Assembly: GCF_045679555.1 (NCBI RefSeq)
Contig: NC_092120.1
Span: 12,761,805 to 12,825,804 of the forward strand
Length of the DNA: 64,000 nucleotides
DNA from: Salvelinus alpinus
Taxonomy: Eukaryota; Chordata; Actinopteri; Salmoniformes; Salmonidae
Direction: 5' to 3'
Below are positions 11,696-58,972 of the stretch, one piece after another. The translations under genes were made by a program, and so were the position numbers. Under the pieces are notes generated by a model. The model searched no databases. It saw only the letters and a list, made by a program, of their open reading frames with translations, and had not been told where the DNA came from. Each line of letters opens with the position of its first letter. The first letter of the stretch is position 1.

Positions 11696-12615
11696 ACTTC
11701 AGAAAGTATTCACACCCATTGACTTTTTACACATTTTGTTACAGCCTGAATTTTAAATTTATTAAATTGAGATTGTGTGTCAATGGCGTTCACACAATAC
11801 CCCATAATGGCAAAGTGGAATTATGTCTTTAGAAATGTTTAACCCCTTTGTTATGGCAAGCCTAAATAAGTTCAGAAGTAAACATTTGCTTAAGTTGTGT
11901 TTTAATAGTGTTTTAATAGTTATTAAATAGTGTTTTAAGATTATTAAAAATAATGTTTTTTAACATGATTACCCCACACATACAATTATCTGTAAGGTCC
12001 CTCAGTCGAGCAGTGAATTTCAGACACAGATTCAACCACAAAGACCAGGGAGGTTCTCCAATGCCCCGTAAAGAAGGGCACGTAATGGTAGATGGAAAAA
12101 AGTAAAGCCGACCATTGAATATCCCTTTGAGCATGGCGAAGTTATTAATTACACTTTGGATAGTGTATCAATACACCCAATCAATACAAAGATACAGGAA
12201 TCCTTCCTAACTCGGTTGCCGGAGAGGAAGGAAACCACTCAGGGATTTCACCATGAGGCAAATGGTGACTTTAAAACAGTTAGCGTTTTAATGGCTGTGG
12301 TAGGAGAAAACTGAGGATGGATCAACAACGTTGTAGTTACTCCACAATACTAACCTAAATTACAGAGTGAAAAAAAGGAAGACAGTGCCATATTGCAAAG
12401 AAATGAACTTTATGTCCTGCCTACAAAGCGTTATGTTTGGGGCAAATCCAACACAAAAATCACTGAGTACCACTCTTCATACTTTCAAGCATAGTGGTGG
12501 CTGCATCATGTTATGGGTATACTTGTCATGGGCAAGGCTATGGAGTCTTTTATGATAAAAATAAACGTATAGAGCTAAGCACAGGCAAAATCCTAGAGGA
12601 AAACCTGGTTCAGTC
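11696..12615 (+). mobile_element. Tc1-like element, left part, truncated by a LINE
   Basis: The left end carries the TTCAGAAAGTATTCACACCC terminus of a salmonid Tc1 family. Decayed transposase sequence follows to about 12615, including the stretch corresponding to GGCIMLWVY (12497-12530). The family sequence stops at CCTGGTTCAGTC and L2-type sequence begins. The matching right terminus is not found here. Confidence 0.7.
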
Positions 12616-13190
12616 TTATGGCTTGGGGGTAGAAGCGGTTAAGGAGCCTTTTGGTCCTAGACTTGGCGCTCCGGTACGGCTTGCGGTGCAGTAGCAGAGA
12701 GAACAGTTTATGGACTTGGGTGACTGGAGTCTTTGACAATTACTTTGGGCCTTCCTCTGACACCTCCTATTATATAGGTCCTGGATGTCAGGAAGCTTGG
12801 CCCCAGTGATGTACTGGGCCATACGCACTACCCTCTGTAGCGCCTTAAGGTAAGATGCCGAGCAGTTGCCATACCAGGCGGTGATGCAACCGGTCAGGGT
12901 GTTCTCGATGGTGCAGCTGTAGAACTTTTTGAGGATCTGGGGACCAATGCCAAACCTTTTCAGTCTCCTGAAGGAAAAGGTGTTGTCGTGCCCTCTTCAC
13001 AACTGTCTTGGTGTGTTTGGACTATAATAGTTTGTTGGTGATGTGGACAACAAGAAACTTGAAACATCTCGACCCACTCCACTTCAGCCCTGTCGATGTG
13101 AATGGGGGCCTGTAGTCCTATAGTCCACGATCAGCTCCTTTGTTTTGCTCACATTGAGGGAGCGGTTGTTGTCCTGGCACCACACTGCCA
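12616..13190 (-). mobile_element. L2-type LINE fragment
   Basis: Minus-strand frame 12828-12616 reads RMAQYITGAKLPDIQDLYNR and QRKAQSNCQRLQ, the C-terminal region of the same LINE protein type seen at 2914-3477 and 36456-37002. Further decayed reverse-transcriptase sequence runs to about 13190. Confidence 0.7.
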
Positions 13191-13194
13191 AAAG

Positions 13195-14190
13195 AATAAA
13201 GACATTTCAAATATCATATTATGTCTATATACAGTGTTGTAATGATGTACAAATAGTTAAAGTACAAATGGGAAAATAAATAAACATAAATATAGGTTGT
13301 ATTTACAATGGTGTTTGTTCTTCACTGGTTTCCCTTTTCATGTGGCAACAAGTCACAAATCTTACTACTGTGATTGCACACTGGTATTTCACTTAATAGA
13401 TATGGGAGTTTATCAAAATTGTATGTGTTTTCAGATTCTTTGTGGGTCTCTGTAATCTGAGGGAAATATGTGTCTCTAATATGGTCATACATTTGGCAGG
13501 AGATTAGGAAGTGCAGCTCAGTTTCCACCTAATTTTGTGGGCAGTGTGCACATAGCCTGTCTTCTCTTGAGAGCCAGGTCTGCCTTCAGCGGCCTTTCTC
13601 AATAGCAAGGCTATGTTCACTGAGTCTGTACATAGTCAAAGATTTCCTTAATTTTGTGTCAGTCACTGTGGTCAGGTATTCTGTCACTGTGTACTCTCTG
13701 TTTAGGGCCAAATAGCATTCTAGTTTGCTCTGTTTAAAAAAAAAATAATAACAATCCAATGTGTCAAGTAATTATCTTTTTGTTTTCTTATGATTTGGTT
13801 GGGCCTAATTGTGTTGCTGGACCAGCAGTGCTTAGGGGACTCTTCTCCAGGTTCATCTCTCTGTAGGTGATGGCTTTGTTATGTAATGTCTGGGAATCGC
13901 TTCCTTTTAGGTGGTTGTAGAATTTAACGTCTCTTTTCTGGTTTTCGATAATTAGAGGGGTATCGACCTAATTCTGCTCTGCATGATATTTGTTGTTTTA
14001 TGGTTGTACACAGAGAATATTTTTGCAGAATTCTGCATGCAGTCTCAATTTGATGTTTGTCCCATTTTGTGAATTCTTGTTTGGTGAGTGGATCCCAGAC
14101 CTCACAAACATAAAGGGCAATGAGTTCTAGAACTGATTCAAATGTTTTTTTGACAGATCCTAATTGGTATGTCAAATTTTATGTTCCTTT
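13195..14190 (-). mobile_element. Non-LTR retrotransposon ORF2 C-terminal remnant
   Basis: Minus-strand frames at 14175-13924 (SVLELIALYVCEVWDPLTKQ, then KWDKHQIETACRI) and 13528-13322 (METELHFLISCQMYDHIRDT) are diagnostic pieces of the C-terminal region of a fish non-LTR retrotransposon polyprotein, in the right order and spacing. Several stops and shifts break the frame. The LINE clade is not decided from this fragment. Confidence 0.6.
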
Positions 14191-14352
14191 TGATGGCATA
14201 GAAGGCTCTTCTTGCCTCTCTCTCTCCTCTCTCTCTCTCATTAATGTCACCTCTCTCGGTTCTTACTGACACCAACCCTCTTTCCATTTACTGTAACAAG
14301 CATCCTCACCCACTGGGCACTGACCAACATCGCACGTCCATGGATGTTGAAA

Positions 14353-14598
14353 TTTGGTCAGTCCGCCCTGGCCGGACCAAATTTGTTCCAATCATAGAAG
14401 TCTATGTTTCACAAGTTTGGACAGTAGAGTAAAGTAGTACAGTACACTAGTAAAGTACAGTATAATTGAATGTACTATACTGAACATATCTACTTTACTG
14501 TGCTCTGCTGTACTGTACTCGACTCTACTGTGATGTCCAATCTTGTGAAACAGACGCCTATGATTGTTTTAGATTTGGTCTAGTCCGGACAGACCAAA
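14353..14598. repeat. Foldback MITE (imperfect palindrome)
   Basis: The left arm TTTGGTCAGTCCG...CCGGACCAAAT, with AATCATAGAAGTCTATGTTT and CACAAGTTTGGACA, is repeated inverted on the right (TGTCCAATCTTGTG, CCTATGATTGTTTTAGATTT, TCCGGACAGACCAAA). The centre is a run of TAGTA/TACTGTA-like repeats. No coding capacity. Confidence 0.7.
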
Positions 14599-14599
14599 T

Positions 14600-15637
14600 G
14601 TGGTCTTGTTTGGGGGCGGAGCTCATTACAATAATACCCAGTGTGTAGAATAATACCCAAAAGAAGGATGTTGCATATTTCTACCTTTTTTCTGTACCTA
14701 TTCAGGATACATCACCATGAAGAGAATTATATTCATAGCCATAATTATGCATTTCTATATAGTACAGATCAGGGACTCATGATGTAATTCCGTTACCGTA
14801 ACTCTGTTACCAGATGTAAATCCACTACACCTACTGTAGTTCAATAACCAAAATATAATTTTTCAAACTAATGGTGTCGAATTTCTTTCTGCAGACATAT
14901 TTTAATCTTAATTGGAACAGATATTTACGTTTTTCTAAAATGTGGTTGCGTAAAAAACTGAGGGAGATTTTACAGTAATTATGTTACCAAACTTTGCATC
15001 TGCACAGTTCTTCCAGTAAATGTGTTTTTGTGAAATGTTCTGTGTAAATTGTTCAAAGTAGTCCTTGTGCATTGCTTTGTTGAACTTTGAAATCAATTGT
15101 TTTTGTTGAAAATGTATGCCAAAGTGAGAAAGCGTCAAAGCGTAATTCCATTGCCGCGGAAATGACCTAATACAACCCCCTCCATATTTTCCATGTAAAA
15201 CGAGAGCTGAAGCTGCCTCTAGTTCTTTTGTTTGGGCTTTATTTTTAAGAGAACAACTATGACATGCATAACACCCTTTTCTCAGACTTCTCCCATTGTC
15301 CTGCCTCCAAGCCAAATACGTAGTGCATAATTCATGGAGAACGCATTGCCATATTGAATGCAATTGCATCAACTATAAGCAAATGTGTGGTATGTGCACA
15401 CATCGACACACAGAACCCTTTCTATCACGTCATTGTTTTGTTTTTTATGGTAATAGAGGCAGAGCAGGCATTAATCAGGGGGTGGTTTTACTATTCTCTC
15501 AGGTAAACAATGGGTGATGTAGTGTTGAAACTGCACTCAAGGCTTTCCAGATGCACTCTCTCTAATGCAATGACTCGGCTCCCACTGTCATGCGGGTGTG
15601 TTGGAACAGTACACAGTCTGGATGTATATATAGAGAG
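14600..15637. other. Gene-free stretch
   Basis: AT-rich sequence with no supported exon. The longest minus-strand frame (15372-14935) resembles no known protein. Confidence 0.4.
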
Positions 15638-15647
15638 CTATTTTTAA
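15624..15647 (+). promoter_or_regulatory. TATA-like run followed by a MEF2-type site (candidate)
   Basis: GTATATATAG is followed at 15638-15647 by CTATTTTTAA, which fits the MEF2 consensus YTAWWWWTAR. It lies about 1.4 kb upstream of the mef2d ATG exon. MEF2 genes are known to be autoregulated in some contexts, so this is a candidate only. A ten-base degenerate match is expected by chance at this scale. Confidence 0.2.
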
Positions 15648-15847
15648 GGCTGAACCACAAATAGTAGTAGTAGTGGGGCTTAATTAAAATGGTCCATGCC
15701 TCTGTTGCCATTCCCAGGTTGCTGTCTGCTCGTTCGTTCATTCATTCATATGCACACGTACTCTGCACTCTCTCATTTGCCCTCTCTCTTTTTGTTGTTA
15801 GAAATTGCTATACATTGCAAAAAAATAAATAATAAAACCCTGTTTAG

Positions 15848-16220
15848 TTAAAGGGGCAATCTGCAGTTGCTGCACCCACTTTTGAACTAATTCAAATAAT
15901 GATATTTACCTAATGATTCTTAAAAGAATATAACTTTAGAAATGCCTCATGAGCTTAGTTCAACTGTCACACCCTATCAGAATCCAAAATAACAGCTTGT
16001 TTTTACTCCAATGTTTGTAAACATTATAAATATAAACAAACACTATATAGCCTCAAAACATAGTTAAAATGATCATTTAGATTCTTATAGATGGTCGGTC
16101 CATAGCTCTTTCTATGAATTTGAGAGTGGTTACATTTATCCAGTCCCATCCCTCAGCTTTTTACCAAAACAGAGATGGGGTGGCCAGCTTTGTTATTAAT
16201 TCAACTGCGGATTTGACCTG
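15848..16220. repeat. TIR-bearing dispersed repeat
   Basis: The left end is TTAAAGGGGCAATCTGCAGT and the right end is a degenerate inverse (CAACTGCGGATTTGACCTG). The interior is AT-rich and non-coding. I recognise the terminus as a common salmonid repeat, but I cannot name its superfamily. Confidence 0.5.
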
Positions 16221-17025
16221 GACTTTTCTGTCTTCAATTAAATATTTATCTTTAAATACACTTATTTTCCTTATATTAAAGGAACACAGTTGGTTATCTA
16301 ACATGGAACTGTGCCAAATTACCACAGTTTAGATAACAAAACCTAGTGGTAATGATAACATTACGGGTTCAGTGACAGAATCCTAGAGCCTACTTCAAAA
16401 CGGAATCTCTGAGCACTAGCGTCCCGCCCACACATGGCGAGCAGCCTCACTGGGCCATGGGGCCGGGCTCGGCATTCAATTGGGAATCACATGCAGCACG
16501 TCAGGTCGGGCAGGCAGCGAGTTGCTGTGGGCAACCAACAGATCAGTTATGTGGCGGTGATGCCTCTAATAAAGCTGACACAGCACAGCCTCCCTCCCCG
16601 TGGCCCCCCTGAGGGGCTCCCGCTCCACAGTGCGCCAGGCACACTTGCCCCCATGGAACACTAACCCCAAGAGAAGGCTTCCCCATCCTTCAGTTCCCCC
16701 CGCTGCTGCTGCGGCTGCTCTTTCGAAGCGTGCTTCTAATTTGTCCGAAAGGAACCCTGACTTAAATGCATCGCTTTAGTTTCTCTGTCGAGTACTGTTG
16801 AGGTTAAAAGGCTAAGACAATTGTGGATTCTGAAGGATGTTGGCAGGAATGGTACATGAACGATACCTCTACCTCTCCTGAATGTCATACTGATCCGATG
16901 CTCTCTGTTTTCCAGGAGTAACACACCTGCAGATTCAGAGGACCAGTGGATGACCTGCCTGCTGTACAGACCATGATCTGAAGGCCCCGCCACGTGGCCC
17001 CATTCTTCTTCCTTATTTCCTGCAG
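16221..17025. other. Gene-free stretch upstream of the mef2d start exon
   Basis: No repeat or coding exon recognised. It probably belongs to the mef2d 5' intron or promoter region. It ends in a pyrimidine-rich run and CAG at 17025 that fits a splice acceptor. Confidence 0.35.
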
Positions 17026-17213
17026 GGGTAAGAGCTCCTAGACCAGCTGCCTCAGACAGGTGGAGCGGAGGGAGATAGAGAGAGTGTGTACGAGAAAGAG
17101 TGCGACAGCCAAACGCCTAGTCGGCAACAGTGCCCACCAACCACCTCCACAGGACAGCCGTGCCCTCCGACCCCGCCACGCCCCCCTGCCCCTCCCACCG
17201 CCAGACCGGAACC

Positions 17214-52586
<35,373 letters not shown>

Positions 52587-52818
52587 ATGTGTAGAACAAG
52601 GGACTGAGGGGAGAGATGCCCCCCTCTCTCTCTCACCCCCCCACCCCACACCTATTTACCGTATGTACAGTAAATGCTGACCTCCACACATGCCTCCACC
52701 ACACACAAACACACACACATGCACCGGACACGCCCATTTGCGCATGCTCTTACACACTTTCTCTCACAAATGTATGCGTTGACAACACAAGCTGCATACT
52801 GTTTTACCCTATATTGTA

Positions 52819-52820
<2 letters not shown>

Positions 52821-52875
<55 letters not shown>
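52821..52875 (+). repeat. (AC)27 microsatellite in the mef2d 3'UTR
   Basis: Perfect AC run, transcribed as a CA repeat. Confidence 0.95.
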
Positions 52876-52876
<1 letters not shown>

Positions 52877-55753
52877 TCTCACACAAGCACCCTCTATAGG
52901 GGCAGAGTAACCGAACCAGGGATTACATGTCAACATAGTGTGTTGGACAAGATTAGGATTGGAATGAATGAGTTCTCTTTTGTTCAAGCTGGCTCTGTCT
53001 CCTTTTCGTTTTGAAGGGAGAGAGAGCGGCTAGAAAACTGACTGACTATTGACTGACTATTGGCTTTGCTGGGTTTTCTGTTTACCCTCTACATCACATA
53101 ATACACATCTGGTATCCTCCTGTCTTTTATCCACAGTAGGTCTCTAGTCCAGCTGCAGTGCTCTGTTGAGAAACAGTACGAGAACCAAAATGAATCCACT
53201 TCTTTGTATCTGCCCAGTGGCACTGTTATATCCAGCTTTTGGTGTTTTTGTAAAGAGTATGAGATTGGTGAATGAGATTTAAACTGTTTTCTTGGAATAT
53301 TACGTCCTCTCTCTGTCTGACTTGTCCATCAGCCATCTTTACATTTCTATAAACATTTCTAATTTAGATTTGAGAACCCAAAATTCACCAAGTCAAACTT
53401 ACTAGCTATCCATTTGATAAGACAGGATTCACTGTTCTAAAGTGGACGATCCTTGTTTTGTTTAGTTTTAGCCAGGTATTTAATCAGAACCATGCAAATA
53501 GCTGTTTAATCTGAAACATCGATACCTTATCTAGGTCAAATACTGTTTTATCAGGGATGGGCTGCACTAGCTCTATGACACATGCTACAGATACCTACAT
53601 ATCAACTTCAGATGCTACGCTACGTGTGTGTTCCTGTTTTTGATATTTATTTCAAATGCTCTTTTTGTGTAAAGTTTTTTTGTTACTACCGTCTTGACTT
53701 TTTGATTTTCCCCACGCTCAAATTCATCCTCACTCACACACGAAAAGTATTTTTGTTAAACAATGCCAGTGTTTCAGAAGGCTCTGAATAAGAGATGTAA
53801 ACTGGGAGAAAAAGCAAAGAACTGTGTATATAAGCAATTTGTTCTGTTTCCTTCTGTATGGCTTTTGTATAGCAGGGATATTGTTTTTTGTGGGTAAACA
53901 TATAGACCATATATACATATATATATATATAACAGCAGCGATAGTAGATTTTGAGAGTAAGTGATGAACTGCATACGATGCAGAGAAAACAATAGACGAC
54001 AGGGATTGTATATAGAAATATATGTTCACATATGTTCAGCAGGATATCCCTAAAAGCCAATGTGTTGATTCTCAGTGGATCTGTCTTTCTATTTGTGTGT
54101 ACATAAGTGTACTACATTGCAAAGCCAAGTGAGGGTGCTAGAGGGACAGAATGGGAAGTAGCAGTGGATTGGACTGTTTGAGTGAGCAGTGGTTAGTACT
54201 CTGACGGAGCGCACTTTAACCCCTTCCAAGCCCCCAAAATGCCTCCTCTCTTTAAAAGCCAGGTGTCCTCCAGAATGGGACAGTCATGTCTGCATGTCCT
54301 CAGGCACATCAAACTCATCCAACACACACATACAAACACATTCACACACATTAGCCAGACAAGTATCCCTTGTGCTTTATATTAGACGAGAGTTCCTCCC
54401 TGGCCACATTAATTAATTACAGCATTTCACTCGCTCCCTACCAGTGACTTAAAAGACAAGTCCATTTCACTCTCATTTGACCTCCACCACTATCAATTTT
54501 CTGCCAAAACGGCTCATTGCTTCACACACTCAAACACCATACTCACATATACTCTGCACTCCAGAACAGGTTCAAATGACCTCCCATTGGCTCTTTATTG
54601 TTTTATATCGTTGTAGTTGTTGCCGTAGGGATTGTGCAGCCTGACTCTTCAGGAGTCTAGACGATCGTCTAGAGACGGATGGCAGAGAGAGAGCTATCAC
54701 GACTGCCGGCATGTTCGCACACCCTTGGACTGTAAGACTGTTGTGTCCTAAGCTTTGAACAAAACATTGACCCTGATGTTCGTTTTTTTTCATAAAAATG
54801 GTAGCTATGTCTTGAATAGTGCCACACGCCATGAAGCAATGTTTCATAACTAGACTAAATGGTGACTAGTGGAAGCAGACTATGGGGAGATGGTTGGTTA
54901 GTACTCTGGACGTTGGCCAATTGAGGTGTTGCATAAAGCCCTGACATTATCTCAGAACAACACTAAGGGTCAGTGTAATCACAAATGAAAAGACAATCGT
55001 CATGACAATAGTTAACCTGCGCCCCCATATTCCCCATGTATAATGAATGATGTTTAGAGAATCTCACTTTCCAGTGTTAATTTGTGCTGGTGACAGTTCT
55101 ATTGTCTGTTTTTATTATAATTGTTCTATGATAATTGCTATTATTACTGTTAATATTATCATTATTGTAACCATCGATGGTAATTGTAATGATGATATAG
55201 AAAAGACAATTTTATTTTTTGCGGTTTTGTGTAGGTTAGGAATCTTGTTTTATTTGAATTTTATTTTATTATATATAAATATTATATAAATATATTTTTG
55301 TTTTGTTTTCATTTTTTGTTTTGTTTTTTCTTCAAAGGGTGTACAAATATTGCACGATTTATGACAAAACAAAACGGCTGTAGTAATATTAGTACATGTG
55401 AGATCATGGAAGGTGGTAAACAAGTTTAATATAATGACCAGTTCAATGCTGCAATTTTTAGTCAAATGTATAAAACTTAGTCTACACATAGTAAAGTGGG
55501 GACAAGACACATTTAATTTATTTCTGACCAGACACAAAGATGTCAATGCATGGGCATAACACAAAAAAAAGAATGAATCATGTTATAGGAAATAAATATG
55601 AAATGTAATATCAATAAGAATATACATCACACAGAAATAAAATAGAAATTGAAGAAAAAAGTTAATAAATTATAGTTAATATATTGTGTTCGGCTAGTCT
55701 GATTTTTTTTGTTGTTTTTGGAGAATGATATACAATTTGTGTATATTTTCATA

Positions 55754-55759
55754 AATAAA
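55754..55759 (+). terminator. Candidate mef2d polyadenylation signal AATAAA
   Basis: AATAAA is followed about 50 nt later by a GT-rich element (GGTGTTTGTTATTGT, near 55808). This matches the usual signal and downstream element arrangement and a long MEF2-type 3'UTR. Confidence 0.55.
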
Positions 55760-55790
55760 GTATGCACTGATATGTTATTACAAATTCTAT

Positions 55791-57246
55791 ACTGCTTTTA
55801 CAAAAAAGGTGTTTGTTATTGTACCAAAGTATCCATTTGTCCCTTCTTACCCTCCCCTTTTTGCGTATGTTTTATCGTATTTTATATATTAAATAGACAA
55901 GTTGACCTACAAAGAGGTTTTGGTTTGTTATTATTATGATTTACATTAGAATGTGGATTTGTGTTAACTATCAAAACATTTGATCATTTATCAATACAAA
56001 CTTGTTTTCTGAAAAGAGTTTTCTGAAATGTGATGTATCAGCTATGTTTGGTAAGTGACATAAAATATGGGACTGTTGAGAGAGTTGCTCATTAATTGCC
56101 AGAGATATGTGAAGTGGAGTGATCTATTTTTACTATATGATGTCACCACATGTGCTGGTAATGCTTTGGGCATCAATATCACGTGTTCAGATCTACTGAA
56201 TTATTTTACAGCCCATAAACCTAAGCCAAATATGTTTTGGTTTTTCTTTAGTTTTCAAAAATTGAAAAGTTTCTAGAAATAATTTACTATATCAAATCAC
56301 ATTTAAAGCATTACATTTTTCGCAATCCTAGTGATCAACTTAATTTACTTAAACTGCATGTTATGTGAGACTACGCCACGGTATTTGAATGACATAACGA
56401 TAAAGATTAATACTAATAAAACAAAAACTTTAATAGAAAATTACTTTTTGTAAATCATAACTGTCATGGGAGGAAAAGAGAAAGTCGAATGATCTTGGAA
56501 GGAGAGACTTGGGGGAGTTCTCATGGAGAAATGTTGTATTGAGGCGTCTATTCATTGCATGATAACTTTTCCACTGACATAATCTCTATTTATTTAAAGA
56601 AGTGCAAGATTTCAGTTTCTTAATCATCATTGGACAGTAAACAAATGCTTAATAAATAAGACCATGTTTAGTCCCAATGTTGTGAATGAGAGAGATGAAG
56701 TAATGAGAGAGAGGATTGGAGCGATGTGGTGGGGGTGTATTGTCCCCTCCTCCAGACAGTTGACCATAGTGGCAGCTGTTCTGTCCTGTGTGGCCCATGA
56801 GCTCATGTCTCAGACAGACACACACTTCTGTCTCCAGTGACAATGGCCAACTAGTAATAATTTATAATCGAGACCACTCAGTCTGTGGCAGTACTGTATA
56901 CCTCGCAGGTTAGCGTTTTTTTGTCATGAATCTTATTCTGGAGGCAGCTCTTCAGAGTGGTCACTAGCTGGGACAAGCCACAAAGTCATACAATCTGATT
57001 TGAAACCTAACCTTAACCACACTGCTAACCCTAATGCCTATCACGTGGCCAGGGATGAGCCGGGTGTGGCTCTACTATTATGCATGGCCACATTTGCTTG
57101 TATATAACTGATGGAGTGAATTCACAGGGGGCCATCTTTGATTGGATTAGAGTGGGCATCTGGTACCATCCGGCTGTCTCGAGGCAAAATAAAATAATAC
57201 ACTGGCTCCTGCATCACAGTGTGGACAAAATATGCATCCGAATATG
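55791..57246. other. Intergenic stretch
   Basis: AT-rich sequence between the two convergent genes. No gene or repeat recognised. Confidence 0.5.
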
Positions 57247-57690
57247 TACATTGAACAAAAATATAAACGCAACGTGAAATGTTGGTTTCATGTTTCATGG
57301 GCTGAAATAAAAGATCCCAGAAATGTTGCATACGCACAAAAAGCTTATTTCTCTCATTTTGTGCACAAATGTATTTACATCCCTGTTAGTGAACATTTCT
57401 CCTTTGCTAAGATAATCCATCTACCAGACAGGTGTGGCAGGTATCAAGAAGCTACCAGACAGGTATCAAGAAGCTGATTTAAACAGCATTATCATTGCAC
57501 AGTTGCACCTTGTGCTGTGGACAATGAAAGGCCACTCTAAAATGTGCAGTTTTGTCAGACAACACAATGCCACAGATGTCTCAAGTTTTGAGGGAGCAGG
57601 CAATTGGCATGCTGACTGCAGGAATGTCCACCAGAGCTGTTGCCAGATAATTGAATGTCCATTTCTCTACCATAAGCCACTTCCAGCGTC

Positions 57691-58821
57691 GTGTTAGAGA
57701 ATTTGGCAGTACGTCCAACCAGCCTCACAACCACCGGCTCCTCTGTTTCCTCTGTCTGGCATCGTGTAGGTGAGCGGTTTGATGATGTCAAAGTTGTGAA
57801 CAGAGTGCCACATGGTGGTGGTGGAGTTATGGTATGGGCAGGCATAAGCTACGGACAACAAACACAATTGCATTTTATCGATGGCAATTTGAATGCACAG
57901 AGATACCGTGACGAGATCCTGAGGCCCATTGTCGTGTCATTCATCCACCACCATCACCCCATGTTTCAGCATGATAAAGCACAGCCCCATATCGCTGAAG
58001 CTGAAAATGTCCCAGTTCTTCCATGGCCTGCATACTCACCAGACATGTCACCCATTGAGCATGTTTGCATTGGTGTATAGTACTTAAGTAGTACTTTAAA
58101 GTATTTTTACTTAAGTAGTTTTTTGGGGTATCTGTACTTTACTTTGCTATTTATATTCTTAACAGCTTTTACTTTTACTTCACTACATTCCTAAAAATAT
58201 TATGTACTTTTTACTCCATACATTTTCGCTGAAACCCAAAAAGTACTTGTTACATTTTGAATGCTTAGCAGGACAGGGAAATGGTCCATTCACACACTTA
58301 TCAAGAGAACATCCCTGGTCATCCCTACTGCCTCTTACCTGGAAGACTCACTAAACACATATGCGTAATTTGTAAATGTCTGAGTGTTGGTGTGCTCTCC
58401 TGGCTAGCCGTAAAAATAAAAAAAAATCAACAGTGCCGTCTGGTTTGTGAAATGTGAAATGATCTATACTTTTACTTTTGATACTTAAGTATATTTAAAA
58501 CCAAAGACTTTTAGACTTATACTCAAGTAGGATTTTACTGGGTGACTTTCACTTTTACTTGAGTCATTTTCTATTAAGGTATCTTTACTTTTACTCAAGT
58601 ATAACAATTTGGTACTGTTTCCACCACTGCATCTTTGGGATTCTCTGTATCAACGTGTACGACAGCGTGTTCCAGTTTCCGCCAATATCCAGCAACTTCG
58701 CACAGCCATTGAAGAGGAGTGGGACAACATTCCACAGGCCACAATCAACAGCCTGATCAACTCTATGCGAAGGAGATGTGTCGCGCTGCATGAGGCAAAT
58801 GGTGGAAACACCAGACACTGA
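57691..58821 (+). pseudogene. Tc1 transposase split by a 562-bp insertion
   Basis: The catalytic core (57691-58080) includes RVPHGGGGVMVWAGISYGQQ, then DGNLNAQRYRDEILRPIVV, FQHDKAQPHIAEA with the second Asp, and WPAYSPDMSPIEHV. It is interrupted just after SPIEHV. The C-terminal part resumes at about 58630 with RVRQRVPVSANIQQLRTAIE and NSLINSMRRRCVALHEANGG. The region carrying the first catalytic Asp is deleted or frame-broken upstream. Confidence 0.85.
58068..58629. mobile_element. hAT-like MITE inside the Tc1 transposase, 562 bp
   Basis: It starts CATTGGTGTATAGTACTTAA and ends TGTTTCCACCACTG. The flanks are CATGTTTG (58060-58067) and CATCTTTG (58630-58637), a 7 of 8 match. The interior is rich in ACTTTTACTT-type words, as in a common salmonid repeat. 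Removing it and one flank restores the reading of the surrounding Tc1 sequence. Confidence 0.88.
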
Positions 58822-58972
58822 CTGGTTTTCTGATCCAACAGATGCATATCTGTATTCCTAGTCATGTGAAATCCATAGATTTGTATTTAAATTGACTGAT
58901 TTCCTTATATGAACTGTGACTCAGTAAAATCTTTGAAATTGTTGCATGTTGCGTTTATATTTCTGTTCGGTA

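Larger units (their letters stand above)
52587..55790 (+). other. mef2d 3'UTR
   Basis: An AT-rich untranslated stretch of about 3.2 kb after the stop codon, with an (AC)n run at 52821-52875. The end is placed at the polyadenylation signal at 55754. Earlier AATAAA-like words occur (for example near 55590-55640), so shorter 3' ends are possible. Confidence 0.6.
57249..58970 (+). mobile_element. Tc1-like element interrupted by a hAT-like insert
   Basis: The ends CATTGAACAAAAATATAAACG and TTTATATTTCTGTTCGG are inverted relatives, with TA at 57247-57248 and 58971-58972. Without the insert the element would be about 1.15 kb, so it also lacks part of a full-length copy. Confidence 0.88.

Noticed and set aside
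14935..15372. 145-codon minus-strand frame
   Set aside because: No recognisable motif, no repeat or exon structure; length is within chance expectation for a 64-kb window.
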